The notes under the pieces are model-generated. The model did not search any database. It was given only the letters and a program-made list of their open reading frames with translations, and was not told the DNA's origin. A program made the translations under genes and the position numbers. Positions 7,317 to 14,171 of a stretch of DNA of 14,171 nucleotides are shown here, one piece after another. Each line of letters starts with the position of its first letter. The stretch's first letter is position 1. Source of the DNA: JBBDWZ01 sp050732575 (GTDB lineage Bacteria; Gemmatimonadota; Gemmatimonadetes; Longimicrobiales; RSA9); assembly GCA_050732575.1 (NCBI GenBank), contig JBOHRF010000115.1, positions 1 to 14,171 of the forward strand, written 5' to 3'.

Positions 7317-7329
7317 ACCCCACAGGGGT
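7317..7329 (+). promoter_or_regulatory. Small hairpin that includes the ribosome binding site
   Basis: ACCCC (7317-7321) pairs with GGGGT (7325-7329) around ACA. The AGGGG in its right arm is the likely Shine-Dalgarno for the ATG at 7334, five bases on. Pairing would mask it, so translation could be damped. With five base pairs this is suggestive only. Confidence 0.3.
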
Positions 7330-7333
7330 GCAT

Positions 7334-7597
7334 ATGCTCAGGAAGCTGCTTGGCGCGGTGGTAGTATTGTCCGCTTGCTCTGGCGGAGGCGATGCAGCAC
7401 GCACGGTTGAAGCGGAACAGGCACCGCCGGCGGAGCGGACGCGCTTCACCATGGAGCCGTTTCGCGGCCTGCATTTCCTGGCTGGAAACCGGAAGGGGAC
7501 CATGGCGAATGGCTCGCTCTTCTTCGGGAGCTACCACGTGTATCAGCTGACGCGACTACCGCGTCGTTGACAGTGCGTTCGGGGACGTGCAACCCTG
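7334..7597 (+). pseudogene. Small lipoprotein, broken after about 70 codons
   Basis: ATG 7334, with AGGGG five bases upstream, begins MLRKLLGAVVVLSACSGGGD, a lipoprotein signal with lipobox LSAC (Cys at residue 15). After an Ala/Glu/Pro linker comes PFRGLHFLAGNRKGTMANGS followed by LFFGSYHVYQ. The LAGN-KGTMANG core resembles small lipocalin-like proteins such as DUF6265, which are normally about 150-170 residues. The straight frame stops at 7570. Another frame reads DYRVVDSAFGDVQP to TGA at 7597, which looks like the family's next strand, so a frameshift lies near 7550 and the C-terminal half is missing. The IS110-type remnant follows within about 60 bases and may have removed it. Confidence 0.5.
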
Positions 7598-7639
7598 AGC
7601 CGGTCACGGGACGTCACAAATCTCAAATCAACAGGACAG

Positions 7640-7960
7640 GACTTACTTGTCCCTTTGGGAGCCTGATGAAGCGCCTGCAAACGATTCCAGGCATTAAGGG
7701 TGTGGCCGCCGCGGTATTGCTCGCGGAAGTTGGATATGACATGGGCAAGTTTCTGACGACTGGCATCTGGTGAGCTGGGCCTGTCCCTGCCCGGGCCAGG
7801 ATGAGAGTGCCGGCAAACAGCGCTCCACGCGAACCCGCGCAGCCCAGTGGCTCAAAAGCAACTCTCGTGCAAGCCGCAGGGACCGCGGCCTTAACAGCCT
7901 GGCGGGCGAGCTGGGGGCGAATTCCGGCACGGGCCGCCGCGCGGCGTACTTCCGGCTCCG
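7640..7960 (+). mobile_element. IS110-family transposase, C-terminal relic
   Basis: In one frame MKRLQTIPGIKGVAAAVLLA then EVGYDMGKF is the Transposase_20 helix-hairpin region of IS110 elements. One frame over, from about 7764, HLVSWACPCPGQDESAGKQR then STRTRAAQWLKS continues it. A third frame from about 7857 gives TLVQAAGTAALTAWRAS. At least two frameshifts are therefore present, the N-terminal DEDD catalytic part is absent, and the end is eroded by about 7960. No terminal repeats are recognisable. The family is normally about 330-400 residues. It lies tail to tail with the beta-propeller gene. Confidence 0.7.
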
Positions 7961-8005
7961 AACTTGGCCCGCTGGATCGGCGTACTTCCACAAGAGGGCA
8001 GGATG

Positions 8006-9046
8006 TTAGCCTGCGTTCTGGAACGTCACCTCGACTAGTTTGATGCGTGGCCCACCCGTCGCATCGGCGTCATACAAAATGGGCCTTCCGCGATTGGTGA
8101 AGCCAAAATGAATTCATCGAACACATGAGCGGCCAGTATACCGCCCGATTTCCGGTCGAGAGCGAGCAGCACTCCATCAAACCACCTGTGTGGTTCGAAA
8201 TGAGAAAAGTTCGCCTTGTCGTGATGAACGTCGAACTGCCGGAGCGCTACCAGCAAAACATGCCCTGCATCCGCTACCGCCTGCGGTCCCGTCGGCAGCT
8301 TCGTCAGCACCGCCTTTTGGCTCGCCTTCATCTCGTAATCTGCCGGGCTCCGCGTTTCGCTCTGCCACCAGGCGGGCTCCACCTGAAACCGGCGAATGCG
8401 GTTTGTGCTGGCAGCGTCCCACGGCTCTACGGTGAATCCGTTTGGCTCAGGTTCACGCTAACCGCCTGATCCTGCAGCCTGAAAGACTCTATGTACGGCC
8501 CTTTTGACCGAACTTGTGGAGAACGTAGCCGGAGGCGCGGGCTAGCTGGCGAATCCGCGGTTCAACAAAAACGACTTGTTGGTTGGGAAGCACGAGCATT
8601 CCCGCTGGAGCTCCTACCATCGTCTGAACACTTCGCGCTTCCGTCAACTGGACTGTGAAATAACTCAATCGCTTCCCGTGAAAAACAAGCAAAGTGTCGC
8701 CTGCCGGATGTAGCTGCACCACATCGGCATAGGTGAACTCGCCAGGACCAGCACCGCGCTTGTCAACGATTGTACTTATGCCACTTGAGAGCGAGAACCG
8801 GGCGATACTCGATCGCGCCAGGTTTCCCAGCGCCCAAAGCGTATCCTCGATCTCGAAGTAGAATCCGGCTGGCATCACATGATCGTCGTTCTCACGCGAT
8901 GCCCACAGGGTGCGGAAAGCTAGCCTGCAGTCGCCGCAGGCCACGGATTCAGAAATCTCGCGATGTCGCTCCGAGGTCCGTGCACAACCTCCACGCAACG
9001 AACTCAGTGCAGCGCACATCAGCCACAACCTGTGCGTGTTGGGCAC
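8006..9046 (-). pseudogene. Six-bladed beta-propeller lipoprotein-like protein with three frameshifts
   Basis: GTG 9046 starts MPNTHRLWLMCAALSSLRGG-C, a secretion signal with a weak lipobox. Then come CGDCRLAFRTL, IVDKRGAGPGEFTYADVVQL, HPAGDTLLVFHGKRLSYFT and YVLHKFGQKG. The GxGPGEF motif is typical of six-bladed NHL-like beta-propellers of Gemmatimonadota-type genomes. The frame stops at 8489, but neighbouring frames continue the protein: YIESFRLQDQAVSVNLS, then (from 8453) PNGFTVEPWDAAS, AVADAGHVLLVALRQFDVHH and VLLALDRKSGGILAAHVFDE, then (from about 8105) PILYDADATGGPRIKLVEVT to TAA at 8006. The shifts are near 8500, 8455 and 8105. Joined, the protein is about 345 residues, close to full length, so little has been deleted. 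Role unknown; likely cell-surface. Confidence 0.75.
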
Positions 9047-9168
9047 CTTCCATCCGACGAGGCCGAGATGCCGGATCGTTTCCGAGATAGTTCTGCTTAG
9101 CCCACGGGATCCTGACCAGAGTTGGGAACTCTGTCAGCAACCAGACAGCAAGGATATGGCGGATGTTG

Positions 9169-9214
9169 CCGCCGTTGTATCAGACGCCCTTCTCGGGCGG
9201 CGTAAGCCCATCGT
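9169..9214 (-). pseudogene. Relic of a YCII-related gene
   Basis: On the minus strand the bases encode DGLTPPEKG, a stop, then YNGGN. This matches the DGLTPPEKGAPVRYNGG core of the YCII fragment at 5229-5440 at base level, apart from a small internal deletion. Nothing else of the gene remains. Confidence 0.55.
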
Positions 9215-9336
9215 ACTTCATCAACAACATCATCAAGATGGTCGACCTTCGGGCCAGCTTCGAAGGCATGGGCTTTAGCGCGGTCGAGAGGCACCTCCAG
9301 AGCGGCAACGTGGTGTTCTCCGGCCAACGTGGAGAT
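9214..9336 (+). pseudogene. DUF1697-family fragment
   Basis: The plus strand reads NNIIKMVDLRASFEGMGFSA then VERHLQSGNVVFSGQRG. This is the conserved early region of DUF1697 proteins (family pattern K-xADLRxxFExxGFxxVxTYIQSGNVVFS). The start (RGINVGG region) and the rest, normally about 140 more residues, are missing. It abuts the YCII relic in opposite orientation, so the two pieces were joined by deletion or recombination. It lies about 60 bases from the end of the TPR gene. Confidence 0.65.
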
Positions 9337-9392
9337 GTGGTCGCCGGGTGCGTTGTATGGTTGCCGGCCGCGGGCGCGTGGCCTGGATTGGA

Positions 9393-11180
9393 CTACCGTG
9401 CAGCCTCGCGGTAGCGAGCGGCGTCGACCGGCCGAGCCAGCGCTTCGTAGAGACTGGCCATGCGTTGCGCGCTTTCGCGTACGCGCCAGTTGCCTGGCCC
9501 GAAGCGCGCCGCGATGACGCGGTGCGCGGCCAGCGCGAGCGATTCCGCTTCGGCTGCTCCATCGAGCCGGGCCAGAGACAGGCTCAACACCAGGCGCGCT
9601 TCCGCGACGCGATAGTGATCGCCGGAAAAGCGATGCTCCAGAATGGCCACGGCCGCGCGCAGCAGCGGTTCGGCCTCACGCGCGCGCGCCAACTCCACCA
9701 GCAGCTCGCCGTAAGGGACCAGCGCGGCCGCCAGATCCGGATGCCGGCCGGGCGCACGCGCGCGCATGGTTTCGAGACTGCGGCGGAACATCCGCTCGGC
9801 AGAGTCGCGCTGCCCGAGCTTCACCAGTGTGCGTGCCAGATTGCGCTGCTGGTTGGCCCGGGTGATGTTCTGTGCGGAATCTCGTTTCGCGTTGCGCCGG
9901 ATGGCATCGATCAGGTAATCGCGCGCGCGCGCATGCTCGCCGCGCAATAGCGCACCGGTACCAAGGTTTCCCAGCGTCGATTCGACCTGCGCATGGGCAT
10001 CGCCCAGCGTGGCTCGAGTCAGCGCGAGCGCCTTGCGCATGAGTGAGTCGGCCGCGACGAGATCCCCCCATTCCATCTTCAAGATGCCCCAGTCGCTCAG
10101 CGTCTGGGCGACAAAGCGGCTCTGCTCGCCGAAGATGCGGCGGCGCAGCGCGAGTGCACGCGCAAACAACGTGTCCGACTCCTCGAACTTGCCGAGCGCA
10201 ACCAGCAGCAGGGCGAGGGTATTCATACCCGTCACGACATCATAGTGCTCGGGGCCCAACACCTGTGCGTCCAGCCGCAAGTTCTCGCGCTGCACGGTTT
10301 CAGCTGCGCTGTAATCGCCGAGCCGGTAGAGCACGTCGCCCAGGTAGAATGAGTTGTCGCGGACTTTAGGGTGCAGGTCGCTCAATGAATCACGAAACAC
10401 GCCGAGTGCGGTCCGGAACAGGACCGCGGCGTTTTCGTAATCGCCCCGAAAAAGGAGGGCGTGAGCGAGCGATGCACGGGCATCGGCCACCTGAATGCTG
10501 TTCGTTCCAAACAGCTTCTGTCTGAGCGCAAGGGCGCGGCGATAAACGGTTTCCGCGCTGTCGTACTGAGAGAGCGAATTGAGCACGTAGCCCAGCCGCA
10601 GCATGGTCGTGCCGACCTCTTCGTTCTCACGCAGTGCAGCCTGCTGGATGCCGAGTGCTTCGCGCAGCAGCGCCTCGGCCTGCGCCGGCTGGCCGCGCGT
10701 AACCGTGAGTTCCGCGAGCGCGCGCGCACTGGAAGCCACATCGAGGTGATCGTTGCCCAGCAGCTCTCGCCGCCGTTGCAGCGCGCGTTCCAGGAGTGGC
10801 AGCGCCTGGTCGAGATAACCCAGGTCATGGTAGACATCGCCGATCACCTGCATCATGGCCGCCTGCACCTCAGGCTGGCCGACCAGTTCCGTCTCGATGC
10901 GCTGTGCGCCCCGATCGAGCAGCTCCCGTGCGGTTACGTCTCTGCCTTCCGACTGTTCCGGACCCGAAACCTCGAAGAGACTGCGCAGGAAAGAGGCGAC
11001 TTCGGCGGCCTTCTGCGCTTCCTGTCGCGAGCGATTCCGCTCCACCCGCAGTTGCGTCACGTAGAGCGTGCCGAAAGCCGCGAGCGTAGCCACAACCGCA
11101 GTGGCGGCCAGTGCACCGGTGCGATGGCGGCCCAGGAATTTCTTCAGCAAATAGCCAACGGAGTCGCGGCTCGCTCGCAC
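9393..11180 (-). CDS. TPR half of a membrane Ser/Thr kinase (separated by a frameshift)
   Basis: This frame gives 595 residues from GTG 11180 to TAG at 9393. A short basic stretch (LKKFLGRHRT) precedes one membrane span, GALAATAVVATLAAFGTLYV, at about residues 22-41. Then come a coiled stretch (RNRSRQEAQKAAEVASFLRS) and VTARELLDRGAQRIETEL. The remainder is about ten 42-residue kinesin-light-chain-type TPRs, e.g. LPLLERALQRRRELLGNDHL. In this well-known architecture the span and TPRs follow the kinase domain in one protein, and the TPRs probably bind partners on the outer face. There is no ribosome site at 11180, so this is not an independent gene. It continues the kinase frame after removal of one C in the run at 11181-11184. 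Confidence 0.85.
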   Translation of the reverse strand: MRASRDSVGYLLKKFLGRHRTGALAATAVVATLAAFGTLYVTQLRVERNRSRQEAQKAAEVASFLRSLFEVSGPEQSEGRDVTARELLDRGAQRIETELVGQPEVQAAMMQVIGDVYHDLGYLDQALPLLERALQRRRELLGNDHLDVASSARALAELTVTRGQPAQAEALLREALGIQQAALRENEEVGTTMLRLGYVLNSLSQYDSAETVYRRALALRQKLFGTNSIQVADARASLAHALLFRGDYENAAVLFRTALGVFRDSLSDLHPKVRDNSFYLGDVLYRLGDYSAAETVQRENLRLDAQVLGPEHYDVVTGMNTLALLLVALGKFEESDTLFARALALRRRIFGEQSRFVAQTLSDWGILKMEWGDLVAADSLMRKALALTRATLGDAHAQVESTLGNLGTGALLRGEHARARDYLIDAIRRNAKRDSAQNITRANQQRNLARTLVKLGQRDSAERMFRRSLETMRARAPGRHPDLAAALVPYGELLVELARAREAEPLLRAAVAILEHRFSGDHYRVAEARLVLSLSLARLDGAAEAESLALAAHRVIAARFGPGNWRVRESAQRMASLYEALARPVDAARYREAAR

Positions 11181-12255
11181 GGGGCCGGCCGCTCAGATGC
11201 AGCAGGATGTCTTCACGGAGCGCTTCCACCGAGGCGTAGCGCCGCTCCGGTTCCTTGCGCAACGCCATCAGGCAGATGTTGTCGAGATCACCCGTGAGCC
11301 GACTGGCTCGCTCGCGCGCGGACTGGCGGGCGGCGTCGCTGGGACGCGCGGGCATCGTGGAAAGCACATCCGCTTCGAGCGTGGCGCCCGTAACACCCGC
11401 ACGGTAGGGTGGCTGGCCACACAACAGCTCGTAGAGGATCACTCCCAGGGAATAGACATCGGTGGCCGTGGTGACCGGTTCGCCCCGAATCTGTTCCGGC
11501 GATGCATAACGCGGCGTCATGGCCCGCACACCCACTTTGGTCAGCGCGGTCTCGTTGCCGGCATCTTCGGCGATCAGCTTGGCTATCCCGAAATCGAGCA
11601 GCTTTACCGTGCCATTCGCTGCGATCAGGATATTGTTCGGCTTGAGGTCGCGATGCACGATCAAACTCTTGTGAGCATGGTGCACGGCCGCGCACACATC
11701 GGCAAAGAGTGCGAGCCGCTGCTGCAGCGACAGCGCGTGCGCTTCACAATGTTCGGTGAGCGACTGCCCCTCGATGTACTCCATGCAGAACCAGGGGTCG
11801 CCTTGCTCCGTGGTTCCGCCATCCAGCAGCCGCGCGATATTCGGATGCTCGAGCCGCGCCAGGATGCGACGTTCCTCCTGAAATCGGCGTGTGAGCTCGG
11901 CTGAGCCCGGGCCGTAGCGGATCAGCTTGAGCGCGGCGCGCTGCGCGAACTCGGCCGTGTCGCGTTCCGCCAGATAGACCGCGCCCATGCCGCCCATGCC
12001 GATCCGTCGCACGACGCGCCACGCACCCACGCGCGCTCCTTCCAGCAAATCGGGGAGGGACTGCATCGCTTCGGCAGCCACGCGTTGCAGGCCGCTCTGG
12101 GCGTGAATATCCGCGGAAAGCAATGCGACGAGTTCGTCGTGCAGCGCGGCATCCTCTGCCTGCAAACGTGTCAGGAATGCGCGGCGCGCGGCACCGTCCA
12201 AACTGACGGCTTCCTGAAACGCCGAATCGAGGCGCTGCCAATCAACCTGCTTCAT
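10870..12255 (-). CDS. Ser/Thr protein kinase (Hanks type), N-terminal half of a kinase-TPR protein
   Basis: ATG 12255 begins MKQVDWQRLDSAFQEAVSLD, the short N-terminal helical module seen in kinase-TPR proteins. The kinase domain spans about residues 78-355. It has a glycine loop GMGGMGAVY at 86-94, the ATP lysine in AALK at 110, HRDLKPNN at 201-208 with catalytic Asp203, DFG at 221-223, and PRYASPEQ near 248-255. It is therefore predicted to be active. True coding ends near 11182 with HLSGRP: there CCCC replaces an expected CCC, and the frame then runs on in the wrong phase to 10870. With the TPR half the intact protein would be about 950 residues. The open frame continues upstream to 12537 but that part looks non-coding. 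No Shine-Dalgarno is evident. Confidence 0.88.
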   Translation of the reverse strand: MKQVDWQRLDSAFQEAVSLDGAARRAFLTRLQAEDAALHDELVALLSADIHAQSGLQRVAAEAMQSLPDLLEGARVGAWRVVRRIGMGGMGAVYLAERDTAEFAQRAALKLIRYGPGSAELTRRFQEERRILARLEHPNIARLLDGGTTEQGDPWFCMEYIEGQSLTEHCEAHALSLQQRLALFADVCAAVHHAHKSLIVHRDLKPNNILIAANGTVKLLDFGIAKLIAEDAGNETALTKVGVRAMTPRYASPEQIRGEPVTTATDVYSLGVILYELLCGQPPYRAGVTGATLEADVLSTMPARPSDAARQSARERASRLTGDLDNICLMALRKEPERRYASVEALREDILLHLSGRPRASEPRLRWLFAEEIPGPPSHRCTGRHCGCGYARGFRHALRDATAGGAESLATGSAEGRRSRLFPAQSLRGFGSGTVGRQRRNRTGAARSGRTAHRDGTGRPA

Positions 12256-12537
12256 GAGTCGTGCGCCAGCGTGTCTGCATCGTATAGGGTGGGCGGCCGA
12301 GCAGTGCCGAGTCCTGAATGTGGCCCGCGCCAGTCCGTTGGGCGGATCACGCTCGGCCAAGTGTAGGACCCCGCGCCCGGCCCCGCCAGCCGCTTTAGCC
12401 CAACAAGGCAACGGCCCGCAAGCGAAGTCAGAATTATCTCTGCACATCTGCCGGCGAGGGTGATGCTTTGCGGACCGGGATGCGCTGATCGCCCTGAAGA
12501 TGTTTGATCTGGGAAAAGCAGCTAATGAAACCTCCAT

Positions 12538-12903
12538 GTGGACCAGAGCCTCGATGAGTTGATTGCAAACGAAGCCAGTTCTCGATCATCTGAACGTCAG
12601 CGGCGGGCCTCGGTCATGCGGCGTGGCAAAGTCCTCGTAATCGCGGCGCTACCTCTTCTTGCGGTTTGCTCGCTCGAGGTTGCTGATAATCTGAGGTGGC
12701 TGGTCGAGCCCGCTGGCGCGGCCAGCTTCAACGCAGGCATTCGGAACGATCACATCCGCGAGGTGCGTTTCTCCCGAGTGGGTGTCTACTCGGTTTCAGC
12801 GCAAAGCGCCGCGTGGTGCGCGCCATCGTACGGTGGTAACACCCTGACCGTGGAGGTCGTTGCCAGGTTGACAGGAGGCGCGGCGTGCGCGGCGCTCAAG
12901 TAG
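12538..12903 (+). CDS. Hypothetical small membrane or exported protein
   Basis: A frame of 121 codons from GTG 12538 to TAG at 12903. It begins MDQSLDELIANEASSRSSER, and an internal ATG at 12616 starts MRRGKVLVIAALPLLAVCSL, which is a signal peptide or membrane anchor. After it come EVADNLRWLVEPAGAASFNA and a beta-rich end with CAPSYGGNTLTVEVVARL. Neither start has a clear ribosome site; 12538 would give a cytosolic tail plus anchor, 12616 a simple exported protein of 95 residues. I do not recognise the family. It is divergent from the kinase gene, with about 280 bases between them, so it may share regulation. Confidence 0.4.
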   Translation: MDQSLDELIANEASSRSSERQRRASVMRRGKVLVIAALPLLAVCSLEVADNLRWLVEPAGAASFNAGIRNDHIREVRFSRVGVYSVSAQSAAWCAPSYGGNTLTVEVVARLTGGAACAALK

Positions 12904-13157
12904 TCGAGCGAGAGAGCACCTCGCGTCCGGCCTTTCTTCATGGCAATCGATCACGCCGGACATCGCCGAGTCCCTGCCGTCACAAGCAGCAACCGTTGCA
13001 GCTCGAGCTGGCGCGGTTACGACTGGCGTGATAATTCCTTCCACGTGGCACGCAAGTGGGCGGCGCTGCGGCCGAGTGGCGCTTTCGGCGGTCGACCTCG
13101 GCGCGCGCGCGCGCCCCGGGCGTGTGGCCGCTACCTGCGTGCGTCATTGCAGGTCGC

Positions 13158-13431
13158 CTATCTAACGACTTCGACCGTGATGCCTGCGCGCCGTTTCCAG
13201 CTTGGACGCGCGCTGACCTGGATACGCACCTCGGAGCGAGGTGGTGAGAAAACGCTCGAGTCGTTCCCTGTTGAAGCGCTCCAACTTGCCACGCATCAGA
13301 TCCGATATGTCGGGTTGCTTCACACTGAGCTTCTCAGCCGCCTCGGACTGGGCGAGGCTGCGCTCGCGGATGGTCTTGCGGAGCACGCGCGCCAGTTCCG
13401 CCCTGGCAAGACGTTCCTCCGCGTCGGGCAT
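13158..13431 (-). pseudogene. XRE-family (HigA-like) antitoxin-type regulator, frameshifted
   Basis: From ATG 13431 the product reads MPDAEERLARAELARVLRKT, then RSLAQSEAAEKLSVKQPDIS and DLMRGKLERFNRERLERFL. This is the helix-turn-helix of the small XRE/COG5606 antitoxins, normally about 95-110 residues. After FLTT a shift near 13248 leads to EVRIQVSARPSWKRRAGITV ending EVVR with TAG at 13158, the usual basic C-terminus; read straight on, the frame ends at 13162. Family members carry some 10-15 residues (NVFADLGL-like) before PDAEERL. Here FASV lies just upstream in another frame, so a second shift probably hides the true start. No RelE/HigB toxin is visible next to it. Confidence 0.65.
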
Positions 13432-13522
13432 ACACTGGCAAACGCAGCCCTGTAAAACCGCTCGAGAACGTGTCGCCGCCGACCGGCCAAGCGAGAATGA
13501 CTACGACGTTCCGCGGGCAGCG

Positions 13523-13557
13523 GACGTCTTGACGTCATGACGTCATAGCGCTATCGT
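13523..13557 (+). promoter_or_regulatory. Promoter with three tandem 8-bp GACGTC boxes (RHH-type operator)
   Basis: GACGTC occurs at 13523, 13531 and 13539, exactly eight bases apart (GACGTCTT, GACGTCAT, GACGTCAT), with a palindrome ATAGCGCTAT at 13545-13554 after them. TTGACG (13529-13534) and TATCGT (13552-13557) are 17 bases apart and make a promoter whose start would fall at about the ATG at 13563, so the mRNA is probably leaderless. Tandem 8-bp palindromic boxes are the classic target of ribbon-helix-helix repressors (for example MetJ boxes), and the gene downstream encodes such a protein. Confidence 0.6.
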
Positions 13558-13562
13558 GGCCC

Positions 13563-13640
13563 ATGCCCTCTGCAAAACGTGCTACCGTCTATTTCGATCC
13601 TGCCTTGCATAAGGCGCTGCGCATCAAGGCCGCAGCGACT
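13563..13640 (+). pseudogene. Ribbon-helix-helix antitoxin, first 26 codons only
   Basis: ATG 13563 starts MPSAKRATVYFDPALHKALR then IKAAAT. RATVYFDPALHKALRIKAA is the DNA-binding beta strand and first helix of CopG/RHH-type antitoxins, which are about 75-90 residues and normally continue AAATSRSISDLVN with a toxin gene following. Here the family sequence stops at about 13640 and the DUF3558-like gene begins one frame over. The formal open frame runs on to 13988 but only as a shadow. The second RHH helix and the toxin-binding tail are lost, so it should not fold, although its promoter and operator are intact. Confidence 0.65.
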
Positions 13641-14171
13641 CCTGGGCGTGCTGAGCGCGGAACCCGTGCGTGTCAGCGATGTCGAGCAATTCGATCGACC
13701 CGACCCGCAGGGATCGGCTTGTTTGTACGCGGTGAAGTCGCAGTCGGGCGGCGAGCCTGGTCTGGTTGCAGTGGGCGTGCTGCTGGATGGTACAACCGTC
13801 CTGGAAGCCGGACTCGGTGCATCCTTCTCCGAGCAGGGAGTCGCCGGATTGGGAGGAAACGACCATGCGGAACAATCGAAGAGCCGCTGGGACTGGACCC
13901 GCGATGTGCCGGGCGGCGTGCTCTCGGCCGCGCGCCAGGGTCACGTTGCGATCATAACCAATGTGCCCGCCTGGGGCGTGGCGGATGAACGCGTGGACAG
14001 CCTGGCCGCCGCGATCATCGACCGTATTCCCGACCTGCCTTTCCGTGAGGGAAGTGTTGCAGTGCGCAACTCGAATCCCGATCCGTGTGCACTGCTCACA
14101 CAGACGGAAGCCGAGGCCATATTGGGAAAACTGGTGGTGGCACCGTACCGCTCGCGTGAATCCACGCCCTT
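13641..14171 (+). CDS. DUF3558-like repeated-domain protein, 5' truncated, runs off right edge
   Basis: The plus-strand frame that is open from about 13641 to the window end reads LGVLSAEPVRVSDVEQFDRP, GSACLYAVKSQSGGEPGLVA, VGVLLDGTTVLEAGLG, RWDWTRDVPGGVLSAARQGH, VAIITNVPAWGVADERVDSL and DPCALLTQTEAEAILGKLVV. DPCALLT-x-EAE-x-LG followed by a GSACLY strand is typical of DUF3558-like secreted proteins. Two copies are apparent: the window ends in the start of the second (DPCALLTQ), and the first lacks exactly that start and begins at the equivalent LG. Signal peptide and start codon are missing, replaced by the antitoxin fragment. Composition and absence of stops over 177 codons show it is real coding sequence, though it has no proper start. 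Confidence 0.65.

Noticed and set aside
12396..12424. GCCCAACAAGGCAACGGCCC, which recalls an integron attC site.
   Set aside because: It lacks the paired RYYYAAC/GTTRRRY core boxes and the inner symmetry, and no integrase or cassette array is present.
12256..12537. Upstream extension of the kinase frame to 12537, and a possible ECF sigma gene there.
   Set aside because: The residues do not resemble kinase N-termini or sigma factors in any frame; MKQVDWQRLD at 12255 is the family's normal beginning.
13101..13114. Alternating GC run of 14 bases (Z-DNA-like).
   Set aside because: Similar CG-rich runs occur elsewhere in the window (for example near 9680 and 9920); it fits base composition and has no context suggesting function.
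1..14171. CRISPR array, tRNA or rRNA genes.
   Set aside because: I saw no regularly spaced repeats of CRISPR type and no tRNA cloverleaf or rRNA sequence on either strand.

Overview
The window is a GC-rich bacterial segment dominated by broken genes and mobile-element remains, with a few intact genes among them. The gene types are a Ser/Thr kinase joined to TPRs, a six-bladed beta-propeller lipoprotein, an M23-like lipoprotein, an imidazolonepropionase-like amidohydrolase, YCII and DUF1697 proteins, and toxin-antitoxin pieces. This mix suggests a soil or environmental Gemmatimonadota-like or Xanthomonadales-like genome. That placement is inference from family content only.

Left part (1-1593): an ArsR-family regulator runs off the left edge on the minus strand, with a clear promoter and a palindrome over its start codon. 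Next come minus-strand remains of an alpha/beta hydrolase and an unrecognised secreted protein. These abut a plus-strand IS91-family transposase that lacks its 5' part and its centre. Its right end (about 149 bp) looks like an ISCR/IS91 oriIS.

Middle block (1593-5586): this 4 kb stretch is bracketed by a second, nearly identical, same-orientation copy of the oriIS-like end. It holds an unrecognised small frame, a frameshifted secreted hypothetical protein, an amidohydrolase tail, one intact AAA/DUF4143 ATPase with a palindromic promoter, and a truncated YCII gene that directly abuts the second end. The block could be the product of one-ended rolling-circle transposition.

Next part (5587-9393): about 500 bp with no gene I can support, then a frameshifted M23-like lipoprotein with a good promoter, a broken small lipoprotein, an IS110-family transposase tail, a beta-propeller lipoprotein with three frameshifts, and short YCII and DUF1697 scraps.

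Right part (9393-14171): a large Ser/Thr kinase and its TPR half are separated by one extra base in a C run. A small membrane or secreted hypothetical follows, then a frameshifted XRE antitoxin-like gene, an operator of three 8-bp GACGTC boxes in front of the first 26 codons of a ribbon-helix-helix antitoxin, and finally a repeated-domain DUF3558-like protein that runs off the right edge.

Two themes recur. First, many reading frames are broken by single-base shifts although the surrounding protein sequence is well preserved; this could be real decay or assembly indels. Second, three genes (arsR, the ATPase, the RHH antitoxin) have a TTGACA-like -35 and a -10 so close to the start codon that their mRNAs should be leaderless, each with a symmetric operator over the promoter or start.
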